Positions 38,492-50,125 are shown, numbered from the stretch's first letter. The stretch is DNA of 64,000 nucleotides from Pseudomonas sp. 10S4 (GCF_034344865.1 NZ_CP133774.1:992001-1056000), one strand, 5' to 3'. Notes: a model not told the origin generated them from the sequence alone. A program made the numbers and translations.

Positions 38492-39493
38492 TCAGGCAGT
38501 CGCCTTGTCGTCCTTCTTAAGACTTGCAGGCGGCCAGTTGTCGAGGCGCATGCCGAGGGACAGACCGCGGGAGGCCAGAACGTCCTTGATTTCAGTCAAG
38601 GATTTCTTGCCAAGGTTCGGAGTCTTCAACAGCTCTACTTCGGTACGCTGAATCAGGTCACCGATGTAGTAGATGTTTTCCGCCTTAAGGCAGTTAGCCG
38701 AACGTACAGTCAGTTCCAGATCGTCAACCGGGCGAAGCAGGATCGGATCGATCTCGTCTTCCTGCTCGACAACCACTGGCTCACTATCACCTTTGAGGTC
38801 CACGAACGCAGCCAACTGCTGTTGCAGGATGGTTGCAGCGCGACGGATAGCCTCTTCAGGATCCAGAGTACCGTTGGTTTCCAGATCAATAACCAGCTTG
38901 TCCAGGTTAGTACGCTGTTCGACACGGGCGTTTTCCACCACGTATGCGATACGGCGAACCGGGCTGAACGAAGAGTCAAGCTGCAAGCGACCGATGCTGC
39001 GGCTTTCGTCTTCATCGCTCTGACGCGAGTCTGCCGGTTCATAACCACGACCACGAGCTACGGTGAGCTTCATGTTCAGGGCGCCGTTAGACGCCAGGTT
39101 AGCGATTACGTGATCGGGGTTAACGATCTCGACATCATGATCCAGCTGAATATCGGCAGCGGTAACCACCCCCGAACCCTTCTTCGACAAGGTCAGCGTA
39201 ACTTCGTCACGGCCGTGCAGCTTGATAGCCAGACCTTTAAGGTTCAACAGGATTTCAATTACGTCTTCCTGTACACCTTCGATGGCGCTGTACTCGTGGA
39301 GCACACCGTCAATCTCGGCCTCGACTACTGCACAGCCGGGCATTGAGGACAACAAGATGCGTCGCAGCGCGTTGCCCAGGGTGTGGCCGAAACCACGCTC
39401 GAGAGGCTCGAGAGTGATCTTGGCGCGGGTTGGACTGACAACCTGCACATCAATATGGCGGGGTGTCAGGAACTCATTTACCGAAATCTGCAT
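38492..39493 (-). CDS. rpoA: RNA polymerase alpha subunit
   Basis: 333 residues. The N-terminal assembly domain has [22 protein letters not shown] and the C-terminal domain has [27 protein letters not shown] for UP elements and activators. Standard length and expected position in the alpha operon between rpsD and rplQ. Confidence 0.97.
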   Translation of the reverse strand: MQISVNEFLTPRHIDVQVVSPTRAKITLEPLERGFGHTLGNALRRILLSSMPGCAVVEAEIDGVLHEYSAIEGVQEDVIEILLNLKGLAIKLHGRDEVTLTLSKKGSGVVTAADIQLDHDVEIVNPDHVIANLASNGALNMKLTVARGRGYEPADSRQSDEDESRSIGRLQLDSSFSPVRRIAYVVENARVEQRTNLDKLVIDLETNGTLDPEEAIRRAATILQQQLAAFVDLKGDSEPVVVEQEDEIDPILLRPVDDLELTVRSANCLKAENIYYIGDLIQRTEVELLKTPNLGKKSLTEIKDVLASRGLSLGMRLDNWPPASLKKDDKATA

Positions 39494-39515
39494 GGATGCA
39501 CCTATTTTCTAGCCC

Positions 39516-40136
39516 TTACTTGGAGTAGAGCTCGACAATCAGGCTTTCGTTGATGTCGGCGGACAGATCACTGCGAGCAGGAACGTTCTTGAAAACGCCC
39601 GACTTCTTCTCAGTGTCTACTTCTACCCATTCTACGCGGCCACGTTGGGCACACAGATCGAGAGCTTGGACAATGCGAAGTTGGTTCTTTGCTTTCTCGC
39701 GAATCGCGACCACGTCACCAGCACGAACCTGGTACGACGGCACGTTTACGGTTTGACCGTTAACGCTTACGGATTTGTGCGATACCAGCTGACGGGATTC
39801 GGCACGAGTAGAGCCAAAACCCATACGGTATACAACGTTGTCCAGACGGCATTCGAGCAGCTGCAACAGGTTTTCGCCAGTTGCGCCTTTCTTGCCAGCA
39901 GCTTCTTTGTAGTAGCCGCTGAATTGACGCTCGAGAACGCCGTAGATACGACGGACCTTCTGCTTTTCACGCAGTTGGGTGCCGTAATCGGACTGGCGAC
40001 CGCGGCGTTGGCCGTGGATACCAGGTGCTGCTTCGATGTTGCACTTCGATTCGATCGCGCGCACGCCGCTCTTCAGAAAGAGATCGGTGCCTTCACGACG
40101 AGCCAGTTTGCATTTTGGACCAATGTAACGAGCCAT
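39516..40136 (-). CDS. rpsD: Ribosomal protein S4
   Basis: 206 residues, starting [16 protein letters not shown]. The S4 RNA-binding domain [21 protein letters not shown] is present. Primary 16S binder that in E. coli also represses the alpha operon. Normal length; 22 bases upstream of rpoA. Confidence 0.97.
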   Translation of the reverse strand: MARYIGPKCKLARREGTDLFLKSGVRAIESKCNIEAAPGIHGQRRGRQSDYGTQLREKQKVRRIYGVLERQFSGYYKEAAGKKGATGENLLQLLECRLDNVVYRMGFGSTRAESRQLVSHKSVSVNGQTVNVPSYQVRAGDVVAIREKAKNQLRIVQALDLCAQRGRVEWVEVDTEKKSGVFKNVPARSDLSADINESLIVELYSK

Positions 40137-40154
40137 TCTTTACAATCTCCTGGA

Positions 40155-40544
40155 TTACACGCGGCGCTTCTTCGGCGGACGGCACCCGTTGTGCGGGATT
40201 GGCGTCACGTCGGTGATGCTGGCGATCTTGTAGCCACAGCCGTTCAAAGCGCGGACTGCGGATTCACGACCTGGGCCTGGACCTTTGACGTTTACGTCGA
40301 GGTTTTTCAGACCGTATTCCAGCGCAGCTTGACCAGCACGTTCAGCAGCTACTTGAGCAGCAAACGGCGTGGACTTGCGAGAACCGCGGAAACCCGAACC
40401 ACCGGAGGTAGCCCAAGAAAGCGCGTTACCTTGACGGTCGGTGATGGTCACGATTGTGTTGTTAAAAGACGCATGGATGTGGGCGATGCCATCAACCACT
40501 GTCTTTTTGACTTTTTTACGAGGACGAGCAGCAGGTTTAGCCAT
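40155..40544 (-). CDS. rpsK: Ribosomal protein S11
   Basis: 129 residues with [22 protein letters not shown] and the late [10 protein letters not shown] end. Platform of 30S, near the E-site mRNA path. 18 bases before rpsD. Confidence 0.97.
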   Translation of the reverse strand: MAKPAARPRKKVKKTVVDGIAHIHASFNNTIVTITDRQGNALSWATSGGSGFRGSRKSTPFAAQVAAERAGQAALEYGLKNLDVNVKGPGPGRESAVRALNGCGYKIASITDVTPIPHNGCRPPKKRRV

Positions 40545-40574
40545 GATTAATTTCCTGTCGATTCGCTGGGGCGA

Positions 40575-40931
40575 TTACTTGCGGATCGGCTTACGCGGAC
40601 CTTTACGGGTACGCGCGTTAGTCTTGGTACGCTGACCGCGCACTGGAAGACCACGACGATGACGCAGACCGCGATAGCAACCGAGGTCCATCAAACGCTT
40701 GATTTTCATGTTGATTTCGCGACGCAGGTCACCTTCAGTGGTGAACTTCGCCACTTCGCCACGCAGCTGTTCAATCTGCTCGTCGCTCAGATCTTTGATC
40801 TTTGCGGCTGGGTTTACCCCAGTCACTGCACAGATCTTCTGTGCAGTAGTGCGACCAACACCATAGATGTAGGTCAGCGAGATAACAGTATGCTTGTTAT
40901 CTGGAATGTTAACGCCTGCAATACGGGCCAT
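40575..40931 (-). CDS. rpsM: Ribosomal protein S13
   Basis: 118 residues starting [24 protein letters not shown]. Head of the 30S, contacts L5. First gene of the alpha operon, about 40 bases below the candidate promoter -10 (40991-40996). Confidence 0.97.
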   Translation of the reverse strand: MARIAGVNIPDNKHTVISLTYIYGVGRTTAQKICAVTGVNPAAKIKDLSDEQIEQLRGEVAKFTTEGDLRREINMKIKRLMDLGCYRGLRHRRGLPVRGQRTKTNARTRKGPRKPIRK

Positions 40932-40990
40932 TCAGTGGGACTCCAATTGACAGCTACCTACGCCCCGGAAGCCAAGAAATAGGGCGCGAG

Positions 40991-41019
40991 ATAATATCGC
41001 TGTAATAACAAATAATCAA
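40991..41019 (-). promoter_or_regulatory. Promoter of alpha operon (rpsM)
   Basis: Minus strand: -35 TTGATT (41014-41019), 17-base spacer, -10 TATTAT (40991-40996; 5 of 6). The -35 abuts the hairpin at 41020-41043. Confidence 0.65.
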
Positions 41020-41043
41020 CCCGGCAGCGCACTAGCTGCCGGG
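41020..41043 (-). terminator. Hairpin between rpmJ and alpha promoter
   Basis: 9-bp perfect stem cccggcagc / gctgccggg, 6-base loop. On the minus strand it is followed by ttgattatttgtt. May terminate or attenuate spc transcripts just before the alpha promoter. Confidence 0.6.
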
Positions 41044-41061
41044 CTTGAAGCACAATCACAC

Positions 41062-41178
41062 TCAGCCTTGGCGCTGTTTGTGACGCGGTTCCGCGCTGCA
41101 AATTACTCGAACAACACCTTCGCGGCGAATAATTTTGCAGTTACGGCACAGCTTTTTCACCGATGCACGAACTTTCAT
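41062..41178 (-). CDS. rpmJ: Ribosomal protein L36 (zinc-binding form)
   Basis: 38 residues, starting [15 protein letters not shown]11, C14, C27 and H33 form the zinc ribbon (C+ form). It is the last spc-operon gene, 27 bases after secY and before the hairpin at 41020. Confidence 0.95.
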
Positions 41179-41205
41179 CACCAACTCCTCGAACCTTATG
41201 GGTAC

Positions 41206-42534
41206 TCAGCGCAACATGCCGCTGCCGTAACCCTTCAGGTTGGCTTTCTTCATCAGGGATTCGTACTGGTGCGAAACGAGGTGCGATTGTACTTGGGACA
41301 TGAAGTCCATCACAACCACGACGACGATCAGCAACGAGGTCCCGCCAAGGTAGAACGGTACGTTTGCTGCAACCACCAGGAACTGGGGCAGCAAGCACAC
41401 GGCCGTCATGTAAAGAGCACCGAACATGGTCAAACGAGTCAGAACGCCATCAATATAGCGCGCAGACTGCTCGCCTGGACGGATACCCGGAATAAAGGCA
41501 CCGGACTTCTTCAGGTTTTCCGCTACGTCTTTCGGATTGAACATCAACGCCGTATAGAAGAAGCAGAAGAAAATAATCCCTGCACTAAACAGCAGAATAT
41601 TCAACGGCTGACCAGGAGCGATCGACTGCGAGATGTCCTGCAACCAGCCCATACCTTCAGACTGACCGAACCAGGCACCCAACGAAGCCGGGAACAGCAA
41701 AATGCTGCTCGCGAAAATAGCCGGAATAACACCGGCCATGTTCACCTTCAGCGGCAAGTGGCTAGTCTGCGCAGCGAAGACCTTGCGGCCCTGCTGACGC
41801 TTGGCGTAGTGAACAGCAATACGACGCTGACCACGCTCAATGAACACCACGAAACCGATAATCGCTACTGCCAGCAAACCGATGGCAACCAGGGCGAAGA
41901 TGTTGATATCACCCTGACGTGCAGACTCGAAAGACTGCCCGATCGCTCTCGGAAGACCGGCGACGATACCCGAAAAAATCAACATCGAGATACCGTTGCC
42001 AACACCACGCTCAGTAATCTGCTCACCCAGCCACATCATGAACATCGCACCAGCCACAAAAGTGGATACCGCGACGAAATGGAAGCCAAAGTCACCAGTG
42101 AACGCAACGCCCTGCCCCGCCAGACCAATGGACATGCCAATAGCCTGAACCAGAGCGAGGACGACAGTGCCGTAGCGGGTGTACTGGCTGATCTTGCGAC
42201 GGCCAGCTTCACCTTCCTTCTTCAACTGCTCCAGCTGCGGGCTGACGGCGGTCATCAGTTGCATGATGATCGATGCCGAAATGTACGGCATGATCCCCAG
42301 TGCAAAGATGCTCATCCGTTCCAGCGCGCCGCCGGAAAACATGTTGAACAAGCTAAGAATGGTCCCCTCATTCTGTCGAAACAGGTCCGCGAGTCGGTCC
42401 GGGTTAATACCTGGAACCGGGATGTGTGCGCCTATTCGGTAGACGATAATCGCCAGGAACAGAAAACGCAGACGAGCCCAGAGTTCAGACATACCGCCTT
42501 TGCCGAGCGCAGAGAGAGCACCTTGCTTAGCCAT
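41206..42534 (-). CDS. secY: SecY preprotein translocase channel
   Basis: 442 residues, ten membrane helices. The start [25 protein letters not shown] is typical, and [12 protein letters not shown] and [17 protein letters not shown] segments are present. Forms SecYEG in the inner membrane. Its start directly abuts the rplO stop. Confidence 0.96.
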   Translation of the reverse strand: MAKQGALSALGKGGMSELWARLRFLFLAIIVYRIGAHIPVPGINPDRLADLFRQNEGTILSLFNMFSGGALERMSIFALGIMPYISASIIMQLMTAVSPQLEQLKKEGEAGRRKISQYTRYGTVVLALVQAIGMSIGLAGQGVAFTGDFGFHFVAVSTFVAGAMFMMWLGEQITERGVGNGISMLIFSGIVAGLPRAIGQSFESARQGDINIFALVAIGLLAVAIIGFVVFIERGQRRIAVHYAKRQQGRKVFAAQTSHLPLKVNMAGVIPAIFASSILLFPASLGAWFGQSEGMGWLQDISQSIAPGQPLNILLFSAGIIFFCFFYTALMFNPKDVAENLKKSGAFIPGIRPGEQSARYIDGVLTRLTMFGALYMTAVCLLPQFLVVAANVPFYLGGTSLLIVVVVVMDFMSQVQSHLVSHQYESLMKKANLKGYGSGMLR

Positions 42535-42972
42535 TTATTCCTCGAACTTGCCGCCAGCTGCTTCGATAGCCGCACGCGCACCTTTGGTGGCGCCGATTCC
42601 CTTTCCGATGGTGACAGCGCGAGTAACTTCGCCGGACAGCATGATTTTCACACGCTGTACGTTGACGTTAATAACGTTGGCATCTTTCAGGGACTGCACG
42701 GTGACGATGTCGCCTTCCACTTTGGCCAGCTCGGACAGACGCACTTCTGCGCGATCCATGGCTTTCAAGGAAACGAAACCGAATTTCGGCAGGCGACGAT
42801 GCAGCGGCTGTTGACCGCCTTCAAAGCCTGGAGCAATGGTGCCACCGGAGCGGGAGGACTGACCTTTGTGGCCACGGCCACCGGTCTTGCCCAAACCACT
42901 ACCGATACCACGGCCCGGACGATGCTTTTCGCGACGGGAACCCGGCGCTGGACTCAGATCATTGAGTTTCAT
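42535..42972 (-). CDS. rplO: Ribosomal protein L15
   Basis: 145 residues, starting [20 protein letters not shown], with [19 protein letters not shown]. Late-assembly 50S protein. Abuts secY. Confidence 0.96.
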   Translation of the reverse strand: MKLNDLSPAPGSRREKHRPGRGIGSGLGKTGGRGHKGQSSRSGGTIAPGFEGGQQPLHRRLPKFGFVSLKAMDRAEVRLSELAKVEGDIVTVQSLKDANVINVNVQRVKIMLSGEVTRAVTIGKGIGATKGARAAIEAAGGKFEE

Positions 42973-42975
42973 CGA

Positions 42976-43152
42976 TTAACCCTCGACACGCAGCATGTAG
43001 TAAGCCTTGTTGATCATCCCGCGATTCTCGGGAGTATCAAGTACTTCTACAGTGTGACCGATGCGACGCAGACCCAGACCCTTAACGCACAGTTTGTGGT
43101 TAGGGATGCGGCCGGTCATGCTTTTGATCAGCGTAACTTTAACGGTAGCCAT
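42976..43152 (-). CDS. rpmD: Ribosomal protein L30
   Basis: 58 residues, starting [15 protein letters not shown], ending YYMLRVEG. Normal L30 length. 3 bases before rplO and 2 after rpsE. Confidence 0.94.
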   Translation of the reverse strand: MATVKVTLIKSMTGRIPNHKLCVKGLGLRRIGHTVEVLDTPENRGMINKAYYMLRVEG

Positions 43153-43154
43153 GA

Positions 43155-43655
43155 TCAGAAGATCTCCTTGACGCTTTTGCCACGCTTGGCGGCAATGGAT
43201 TCAGGAGATTGCATAGCTTTCAAACCTTTGAAAGTGGCGTGAACCACGTTTACCGGGTTAGTCGAGCCGTAGCACTTGGCCAGAACGTTCTGAACGCCAG
43301 CAACTTCGAGGACAGCACGCATAGCGCCGCCAGCGATGATACCGGTACCTTCAGAAGCAGGCTGCATGTACACCTTCGAAGCGCCATGAGCAGACTTCAT
43401 TGCGTACTGCAGAGTGGTGCCGTTCAGATCAACTTGGATCATGTTGCGACGAGCAGCTTCCATTGCCTTCTGGATCGCGGCAGGCACTTCACGTGACTTG
43501 CCACGGCCGAAGCCAACACGCCCTTTACCATCACCAACCACGGTCAACGCGGTGAAAGTGAAGATACGGCCGCCTTTAACGGTTTTGGCTACGCGGTTAA
43601 CTTGAACCAGCTTCTCAATGTAGCCTTCGTCGCGCTTTTGGTCGTTATTTGACAT
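43155..43655 (-). CDS. rpsE: Ribosomal protein S5
   Basis: 166 residues with [19 protein letters not shown] and the [17 protein letters not shown] segment. 30S body/shoulder; takes part in decoding accuracy. Normal length. Confidence 0.97.
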   Translation of the reverse strand: MSNNDQKRDEGYIEKLVQVNRVAKTVKGGRIFTFTALTVVGDGKGRVGFGRGKSREVPAAIQKAMEAARRNMIQVDLNGTTLQYAMKSAHGASKVYMQPASEGTGIIAGGAMRAVLEVAGVQNVLAKCYGSTNPVNVVHATFKGLKAMQSPESIAAKRGKSVKEIF

Positions 43656-43658
43656 AAC

Positions 43659-44009
43659 TTAGAACTCCAGCCCAGCTTCACGAGCAGCATCAGCCAGCGC
43701 CTTGACGCGACCGTGGTACTTGAAGCCAGAGCGGTCGAAAGCCACCTGCGAGACGCCAGCGGCTTTAGCACGCGTAGCGACCAGCTGGCCAACCTTAGTG
43801 GCCGCGTCGATGTTGCCAGTGGCGCCATCACGCAGTTCTTTATCCAAAGTCGAGGCAGATGCCAGGACTTTGTTGCCGTCGGCCGAAATGACCTGGGCGT
43901 AGATGTGCTGCGACGAGCGGAACACGCAGAGACGCACGACTTCGAGTTCGTGCATTTTCAGGCGTGCTTTGCGAGCGCGACGCAGTCGAGTAACTTTTTT
44001 GTCGGTCAT
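43659..44009 (-). CDS. rplR: Ribosomal protein L18
   Basis: 116 residues, starting [19 protein letters not shown], ending [11 protein letters not shown]. Binds 5S rRNA with L5 and L25. Three bases precede rpsE. Confidence 0.96.
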   Translation of the reverse strand: MTDKKVTRLRRARKARLKMHELEVVRLCVFRSSQHIYAQVISADGNKVLASASTLDKELRDGATGNIDAATKVGQLVATRAKAAGVSQVAFDRSGFKYHGRVKALADAAREAGLEF

Positions 44010-44019
44010 TTGCTATGCC

Positions 44020-44553
44020 CTACTTCTTCTTGGCTTCTTTACGACGGACGACTTCGTCCGCGTAGCGCACACCTTTACCTTTGTAAGGTTCTGGTGGACG
44101 GAAGTCGCGGATCTCGGCGGCCACTTGACCTACCAGCTGCTTATCGATGCCCTTAATCAGGATATCGGTCTGGCTAGGAGTCTCAGCGGTGATGCCTTCC
44201 GGCAGTTCGTAATCCACTGGGTGCGAGAAGCCAAGAGCCAGGTTCAGCACTGTGCCTTTTGCTTGCGCTTTGTAACCAACACCGACCAGCTGGAGCTTGC
44301 GCTCGAAGCCTTGGCTTACGCCTTGGACCATGTTGTTTACCAACGCACGAGTGGTACCGGCCATTGCGCGAGTTTGTTGATCGCCATTGCGAGCAGCGAA
44401 ACGCAGCTCACCAGCTTCTTCAACGATCTCAACGGACGAATGGATGTTCAGTTCGAGAGTGCCCTTGGCACCCTTCACCGAAAGCTGTTGGCCTGCGAAT
44501 TTGACTTCGACACCGGCTGGCAGCTTAACGGGGTTCTTAGCGACGCGTGACAT
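44020..44553 (-). CDS. rplF: Ribosomal protein L6
   Basis: 177 residues from MSRVAKNPV, the usual L6 start. An in-frame extension upstream to 44580 is not conserved. Ends [15 protein letters not shown]. Near the sarcin-ricin loop of 23S rRNA. Confidence 0.96.
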   Translation of the reverse strand: MSRVAKNPVKLPAGVEVKFAGQQLSVKGAKGTLELNIHSSVEIVEEAGELRFAARNGDQQTRAMAGTTRALVNNMVQGVSQGFERKLQLVGVGYKAQAKGTVLNLALGFSHPVDYELPEGITAETPSQTDILIKGIDKQLVGQVAAEIRDFRPPEPYKGKGVRYADEVVRRKEAKKK

Positions 44554-44564
44554 GCTTATCCCCC

Positions 44565-44957
44565 TTAGAACACAGTGCAAAGAACTTCGCCGCCGACACC
44601 GGCAGCGCGCGCAGCACGATCCGTCATCACACCTTTGTTGGTGGAGACGATAGACACACCGAGACCGCCACGAACTTTTGGCAGATCATCGACGGACTTG
44701 TACTGACGCAGGCCTGGACGGCTAACGCGCTTCACTTCCTCGATGACCGGACGGCCTTCGAAGTACTTCAGCTCGATGGACAGCAGTGGTTTGATTTCGC
44801 TGCTGATCTGATAACCCGCAATGTAACCTTCGTCCTTCAGGACTTTGGCAACAGCTACCTTCAAAGTAGAAGATGGCATGCTTACGACGGACTTTTCAGC
44901 CATCTGGGCATTACGGATTCGAGTTAGCATGTCCGCTAACGGGTCCTGCATACTCAT
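44565..44957 (-). CDS. rpsH: Ribosomal protein S8
   Basis: 130 residues from [16 protein letters not shown]. Primary 16S binder and, in E. coli, the spc-operon repressor. It lies below a 208-base gap with a hairpin and a promoter candidate, so it may be made partly from its own transcript. Confidence 0.96.
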   Translation of the reverse strand: MSMQDPLADMLTRIRNAQMAEKSVVSMPSSTLKVAVAKVLKDEGYIAGYQISSEIKPLLSIELKYFEGRPVIEEVKRVSRPGLRQYKSVDDLPKVRGGLGVSIVSTNKGVMTDRAARAAGVGGEVLCTVF

Positions 44958-45054
44958 GGGCTAGACGCTCCTAATACAAAAAAATAAGCCTTGCGGCTAC
45001 TACCTTCGCCGAGAAACTCCGCACGTAAAAAGCACGGGCTCAGGCGAGCCGGGT

Positions 45055-45083
45055 ATTCTAGACACACCCCACAAATGAATCAA
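45055..45083 (-). promoter_or_regulatory. Candidate internal spc promoter before rpsH
   Basis: Minus strand: -35 TTGATT (45078-45083), 17-base spacer, -10 TAGAAT (45055-45060; 5 of 6). The -35 lies inside the distal arm of the hairpin at 45077-45104. Confidence 0.55.
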
Positions 45084-45104
45084 GCCCCAAAAGGGGCTTG
45101 ATTC
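45077..45104 (-). terminator. Perfect 12-bp hairpin between rpsN and rpsH
   Basis: gaatcaagcccc / ggggcttgattc with loop AAAA (minus strand: TTTT). No clear U-tract follows. Either an attenuator or an RNA-processing site. Confidence 0.55.
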
Positions 45105-45165
45105 AAGTTCAAGGTCACCGATGGTCAGGATCTTGCAATCCTGAACACCGAGACTTTGACAGTGC

Positions 45166-45471
45166 TTACCAGCTGGCTTTAACCAGACCAGGTACGTCAC
45201 CACGCATTGCAGCTTCACGCAGTTTGTTACGGCCGAGGCCGAACTTGCGGTAAACGCCGTGTGGACGACCGGTCAGGCGGCAGCGGTTACGCATGCGCGA
45301 AGCGCTTGCGTCACGTGGCTGCTTCTGCAGAGCTACTGTAGCTTCCCAACGCGCTTCTGGACTTGCGTTCAGATCAACGATGATAGCTTTCAGTGCTGCA
45401 CGCTTCTTGGCGTACTTGGCAACCGTGAGCTGACGCTTCAGCTCGCGGTTTTTCATGCTCATCTTGGCCAT
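45166..45471 (-). CDS. rpsN: Ribosomal protein S14 (zinc-free form)
   Basis: 101 residues from [14 protein letters not shown]. The long form without the four-Cys zinc site. An upstream in-frame extension to 45537 is not conserved. 30S head. A 208-base gap to rpsH follows. Confidence 0.96.
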   Translation of the reverse strand: MAKMSMKNRELKRQLTVAKYAKKRAALKAIIVDLNASPEARWEATVALQKQPRDASASRMRNRCRLTGRPHGVYRKFGLGRNKLREAAMRGDVPGLVKASW

Positions 45472-45484
45472 TTTCCTACTCCAA

Positions 45485-46024
45485 TCAGTTGCGGAACGGG
45501 AATTTGAAAGCACGCAGCAGCGCGCGACCTTCATCATCGTTCTTGGCAGTGGTGGTCAGGGTAATGTCCAGACCGCGGAGAGCATCGATCTTGTCGTAGT
45601 CGATTTCCGGGAAGATGATCTGCTCTTTAACGCCCATGCTGTAGTTACCACGACCATCAAAGGACTTGGCATTCAGGCCACGGAAGTCGCGGACCCGAGG
45701 CAGGGAGATCGACAGCAGACGATCCAGGAACTCGTACATACGCTCACGGCGCAGGGTCACTTTGACGCCGATCGGCCAACCTTCACGGACTTTAAAGCCA
45801 GCGATGGATTTCCGAGCGTAAGTCACAACAACTTTCTGACCGGTGATCTTTTCCAGGTCGGCAACAGCGTGCTCGATGACTTTTTTGTCACCGACCGCTT
45901 CGCCCAGACCCATGTTCAGGGTGATCTTTGTAACGCGTGGAACTTCCATCACGTTCGAAAGCTTAAGTTCTTCCTTAAGCTTCGGTGCGATTTCCTTCCA
46001 GTAAATCTCTTTTAGTCGTGCCAT
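45485..46024 (-). CDS. rplE: Ribosomal protein L5
   Basis: 179 residues with [19 protein letters not shown] and the 5S-RNA-binding segment [16 protein letters not shown]. Central protuberance. Normal length. Confidence 0.97.
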   Translation of the reverse strand: MARLKEIYWKEIAPKLKEELKLSNVMEVPRVTKITLNMGLGEAVGDKKVIEHAVADLEKITGQKVVVTYARKSIAGFKVREGWPIGVKVTLRRERMYEFLDRLLSISLPRVRDFRGLNAKSFDGRGNYSMGVKEQIIFPEIDYDKIDALRGLDITLTTTAKNDDEGRALLRAFKFPFRN

Positions 46025-46044
46025 GGTCTTCTACCTAGCAGTGT

Positions 46045-46359
46045 TCAAGCATCAACCGCTTTTTGGGTCGACTTGAAGACACGAATTTTCTTGCCGTCTT
46101 CTACTTTGAAACCAACGCGATCAGCCTTGTTGGTTTCGCCGTTGAAAATGGCGACGTTAGAAGCGTCCAGTGGAGCTTCTTTTTCGACGATACCGCCTTG
46201 TACGCCCGACATCGGGTTAGGCTTGGTATGACGCTTAACCAGGTTCAGACCACCAATAACCAGACGGTTATTAGCGAGAACCTTAAGCACCTTACCGCGC
46301 TTACCTTTGTCTTTGCCGGCGATCACGATGATCTCGTCGTCACGACGAATCTTTTGCAT
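46045..46359 (-). CDS. rplX: Ribosomal protein L24
   Basis: 104 residues, KOW motif [17 protein letters not shown] near the N-terminus. Assembly initiator for 50S. Confidence 0.96.
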   Translation of the reverse strand: MQKIRRDDEIIVIAGKDKGKRGKVLKVLANNRLVIGGLNLVKRHTKPNPMSGVQGGIVEKEAPLDASNVAIFNGETNKADRVGFKVEDGKKIRVFKSTQKAVDA

Positions 46360-46370
46360 GTCGGATCTCC

Positions 46371-46739
46371 TTACAGCACTTCTGGGGCGAGCGAGACGAT
46401 CTTCATGAACTTCTCAGTACGAAGTTCACGGGTCACTGGCCCAAAGATACGGGTGCCGATCGGCTCTTGCTTGTTGTTCAGAAGAACAGCAGCGTTGCCA
46501 TCAAAGCGGATAATGGAGCCATCAGCACGGCGTACGCCGTGGCGAGTGCGGACTACAACAGCAGTCATCACTTGGCCTTTTTTCACTTTACCGCGAGGAA
46601 TTGCTTCCTTCACGGTAACTTTGATGATGTCACCGATACCAGCGTAACGACGATGGGAGCCACCCAGCACCTTGATGCACATAACGCGGCGAGCGCCGCT
46701 GTTATCGGCCACATCGAGCATGGATTGAGTCTGAATCAT
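46371..46739 (-). CDS. rplN: Ribosomal protein L14
   Basis: 122 residues from [18 protein letters not shown], the conserved L14 start. Interface protein of 50S. First gene of the spc operon in E. coli. Confidence 0.97.
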   Translation of the reverse strand: MIQTQSMLDVADNSGARRVMCIKVLGGSHRRYAGIGDIIKVTVKEAIPRGKVKKGQVMTAVVVRTRHGVRRADGSIIRFDGNAAVLLNNKQEPIGTRIFGPVTRELRTEKFMKIVSLAPEVL

Positions 46740-46762
46740 ATAATTTCTCCGACCCCTAGTCC

Positions 46763-47029
46763 TTAGACTTCCACAGCGCGTTCGAGAACATCAACCAGCG
46801 CCCAAGACTTGGTCTTGGCCAGCGGACGAGTTTCACGAATAGTGACTTTGTCGCCGATGTGGCACTGATTGGTTTCGTCGTGCGCGTGCAGCTTAGTCGA
46901 ACGCTTAACGTATTTACCGTAGATCGGGTGCTTTACGCGACGCTCGATCAGAACGGTGATGGTCTTGTCCATTTTGTCGCTGACAACACGGCCAGTCAGC
47001 GTACGGACGGTTTTTTCGGCTTCAGCCAT
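46763..47029 (-). CDS. rpsQ: Ribosomal protein S17
   Basis: 88 residues with [21 protein letters not shown]-fold, early 16S binder. Last S10-operon gene; 23 bases precede rplN. Confidence 0.96.
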   Translation of the reverse strand: MAEAEKTVRTLTGRVVSDKMDKTITVLIERRVKHPIYGKYVKRSTKLHAHDETNQCHIGDKVTIRETRPLAKTKSWALVDVLERAVEV

Positions 47030-47031
47030 GA

Positions 47032-47223
47032 TTACTTACCTGCCTGCTGTTTGAGCACAGTCTTCACGCGAGCGATGTCACGCTTAACTTGCCGGAGCAG
47101 GTGAGACTGCCCCAACTGGCCAGTTGCTTTCTGCATGCGCAGATTGAACTGGTCGCGCAGCAGGCCGAGCAGTTGCTCGTTAAGCTGCGGCGCGTCTTTT
47201 TCACGAAGTTCATTCGCTTTCAT
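47032..47223 (-). CDS. rpmC: Ribosomal protein L29
   Basis: 63 residues from [11 protein letters not shown]. The ATG shares one base with the rplP stop (TGATG), so translation is coupled. Near the exit tunnel. Confidence 0.95.
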   Translation of the reverse strand: MKANELREKDAPQLNEQLLGLLRDQFNLRMQKATGQLGQSHLLRQVKRDIARVKTVLKQQAGK

Positions 47224-47636
47224 CACATCACCGTCCGTTTAACAAAGGCGGTGGCGAGCGGCAGCTTTGCAGCAGCCAGGGCAAAAGCCTCACGCGCCAG
47301 CTCTTCAGTAACACCCTCGATTTCATACAGGACTTTGCCTGGCTGAATCTGGGCAACCCAGTACTCCACACTACCCTTACCTTTACCCATCCGAACTTCG
47401 AGGGGCTTTTTGGAGATAGGCTTGTCCGGGAATACACGGATCCAGATCTTGCCGCCACGTTTAACGTGACGGGTCAGTGCACGACGCGCTGACTCGATCT
47501 GACGAGCGGTGAGACGACCACGAGCTACAGACTTCAGCGCATATTCGCCGAAGCTGACTTTGCTACCGCGCTGAGCCAAGCCACGGTTGTGGCCAGTCAT
47601 CTGCTTGCGGAACTTCGTACGCTTTGGTTGCAACAT
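47223..47636 (-). CDS. rplP: Ribosomal protein L16
   Basis: 137 residues from [19 protein letters not shown]. Contains [16 protein letters not shown]. Near the A-site tRNA. Confidence 0.96.
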   Translation of the reverse strand: MLQPKRTKFRKQMTGHNRGLAQRGSKVSFGEYALKSVARGRLTARQIESARRALTRHVKRGGKIWIRVFPDKPISKKPLEVRMGKGKGSVEYWVAQIQPGKVLYEIEGVTEELAREAFALAAAKLPLATAFVKRTVM

Positions 47637-47648
47637 TTGGCGTACCCC

Positions 47649-48335
47649 TTACTTAGCAGCTTTTTTACGAGGCGCTGGTGCTTGTGGTTTCAGTTCTTCT
47701 TGGCGACCACCAATTACTTCGCCTTTGAAGATCCAAACCTTTACACCGATCACACCATAAGTGGTGTGAGCTTCGTAGTTGGCATAGTCGATGTCGGCAC
47801 GCAGGGTGTGCAGTGGCACGCGACCCTCGCGATACCATTCAGTACGTGCGATTTCAGCACCGCCGAGACGACCGCTCACTTGGATTTTGATGCCTTTGGC
47901 ACCAATGCGCATGGCGTTCTGTACAGCGCGCTTCATAGCGCGGCGGAACATTACGCGACGCTCCAGCTGCTGAGCTACGCTCTGCGCAACCAACATACCG
48001 TCGAGTTCCGGCTTGCGGATTTCTTCGATATTGATGTGCACAGGCACACCCATTTGCTTGGTCAGGTCCTGACGCAGTTTCTCAACATCTTCACCTTTCT
48101 TCCCGATAACGATACCTGGACGAGCGGTGTGGATGGTGATACGTGCAGTTTGGGCCGGACGATGGATATCGATACGGCTTACGGACGCGCTTTTTAGTTT
48201 GTCTTGGAGATACTCGCGCACCTTCAGATCAGCGAACAAATAGTCCGCATAAGTCCGACCGTCTGCGTACCAGACGGAGGTGTGCTCCTTGACGATTCCC
48301 AGGCGAATGCCAATGGGATGTACTTTCTGACCCAT
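47649..48335 (-). CDS. rpsC: Ribosomal protein S3
   Basis: 228 residues from [22 protein letters not shown] domain with [16 protein letters not shown]. An in-frame extension to 48419 overlaps rplV and is not conserved. Mixed role in mRNA entry and helicase activity. Confidence 0.97.
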
Positions 48336-48348
48336 CTCTTCGACTCCG

Positions 48349-48681
48349 TTACTTGTCAGCAACCTTGACAGTGATATGGCAAGACCGCTTGACGATGCGA
48401 TCAGCACGGCCTTTGGCACGTGGCATGATTCGCTTCAGCGAACGCCCTTCGTTGACGAAAACGGTGCTGACTTTAAGGTCATCAACGTCTGCGCCTTCGT
48501 TGTGCTCGGCGTTGGCTACGGCCGACTCCAGCACTTTCTTGATGATCTCGGCGGCTTTCTTACTGCTGAAAGCCAACAGGTTGAGCGCTTCGCCCACCTT
48601 CTTCCCGCGGATCTGGTCGGCGACCAAGCGGGCTTTCTGGGCGGAGATTCGAGCGCCCGACAACTTAGCGGCTACTTCCAT
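48349..48681 (-). CDS. rplV: Ribosomal protein L22
   Basis: 110 residues from [20 protein letters not shown]. Lines the exit tunnel; the beta-hairpin part is intact ([18 protein letters not shown]). Confidence 0.96.
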
Positions 48682-48694
48682 CGTTCCTTACCCC

Positions 48695-48970
48695 TTAACG
48701 CTTGGCTTTCTTGTCTGCCACGTGCCCACGATATGTGCGGGTACCGGCAAACTCGCCTAGTTTGTGGCCGACCATGTCTTCGTTCACGAGAACTGGAACA
48801 TGTTGACGACCGTTATGCACAGCAATGGTCAAACCGACCATTTGTGGCAGGATCATGGAACGGCGCGACCAGGTTTTCACTGGTTTGCGATCGTTCTTTT
48901 CCGCCGCCACTTCGATCTTCTTCAGTAGGTGAAGATCAATAAAAGGACCTTTTTTCAGAGAACGTGGCAC
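48695..48970 (-). CDS. rpsS: Ribosomal protein S19
   Basis: 91 residues from [19 protein letters not shown], with [18 protein letters not shown]. 30S head, next to S13. Confidence 0.96.
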   Translation of the reverse strand: MPRSLKKGPFIDLHLLKKIEVAAEKNDRKPVKTWSRRSMILPQMVGLTIAVHNGRQHVPVLVNEDMVGHKLGEFAGTRTYRGHVADKKAKR

Positions 48971-48986
48971 TGTCGTATCCCTCTAT

Positions 48987-49811
48987 TTACTTGCGACGAC
49001 GGACGATCATTTTGTCGGTACGCTTATTACCACGAGTCTTCGCGCCCTTAGTCGGGAAGCCCCATGGCGATACCGGATGACGACCACCAGAGGTACGACC
49101 TTCACCACCACCGTGCGGGTGGTCGACCGGGTTCATGGCAACACCACGAACGGTCGGGCGAACGCCACGCCAGCGTTTGGCACCAGCTTTACCCAGCGAA
49201 CGCAGGCTGTGCTCGGAGTTCGAGACTTCACCCAGGGTCGCGCGGCATTCAGCCAGCACTTTACGCATCTCACCAGAACGCAGACGCAGGGTCACGTAGA
49301 CACCTTCACGAGCGATCAGCTGAGCCGAAGCACCAGCGGAACGAGCGATTTGCGCGCCTTTACCTGGCTTCAATTCGATGCCGTGTACGGTGCTACCAAC
49401 TGGAATGTTACGCAGTTGCAGAGCGTTGCCCGGCTTGATCGGCGCCAAAGCACCTGCGATCAGCTGGTCACCAGCACTCACGCCTTTAGGGGCGATGATG
49501 TAGCGACGCTCGCCATCTGCGTACAGCAGCAGAGCGATGTGAGCAGTACGGTTTGGATCGTATTCAATACGCTCGACAGTGGCAACAATGCCATCTTTGT
49601 CGTTGCGACGGAAATCGACCAGACGATAATGCTGCTTATGGCCACCACCGATGTGACGAGTGGTAATACGACCATTGTTGTTACGACCACCAGTCTTCGA
49701 TTTTTTCTCGAGCAGCGGTGCGTGAGGAGCGCCTTTATGCAGCTCCTGGTTGACCACCTTGACCACAAAACGGCGGCCAGGGGAAGTCGGTTTGCATTTA
49801 ACGATTGCCAT
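48987..49811 (-). CDS. rplB: Ribosomal protein L2
   Basis: 274 residues from [19 protein letters not shown]. The conserved [17 protein letters not shown] loop with the functional histidine is present. Needed for subunit joining. Confidence 0.97.
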   Translation of the reverse strand: MAIVKCKPTSPGRRFVVKVVNQELHKGAPHAPLLEKKSKTGGRNNNGRITTRHIGGGHKQHYRLVDFRRNDKDGIVATVERIEYDPNRTAHIALLLYADGERRYIIAPKGVSAGDQLIAGALAPIKPGNALQLRNIPVGSTVHGIELKPGKGAQIARSAGASAQLIAREGVYVTLRLRSGEMRKVLAECRATLGEVSNSEHSLRSLGKAGAKRWRGVRPTVRGVAMNPVDHPHGGGEGRTSGGRHPVSPWGFPTKGAKTRGNKRTDKMIVRRRK

Positions 49812-49825
49812 GATGCACCCCTTCC

Positions 49826-50125
49826 TTACTCAGCACTGCTGCTGAAATCGAGATCTTGGCCTGGCTGAAGGGAGATAACTGCCTTCTTCCAGTCATTACG
49901 CTTGCCCAGACCGCGAGCAGTGCGCTTGCTCTTACCCAGAACATTCAGGGTAGTAACACGCTCTACTTTCACGCTGAACAGGCTTTCGACGGCCTTCTTG
50001 ATTTCCAGCTTGGTTGCGTCAGTTGCAACCTTGAAAACGAACTGGCCTTTCTTGTCAGCCAGAACCGTAGCCTTTTCGGAAACGTGCGGGCCAAGCAGAA
50101 CTTTAAATACGCGTTCCTGGTTCAT
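49826..50125 (-). CDS. rplW: Ribosomal protein L23
   Basis: 99 residues from [19 protein letters not shown]. Tunnel exit; docks trigger factor and SRP. Overlaps rplD by 4 bases. Confidence 0.96.
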
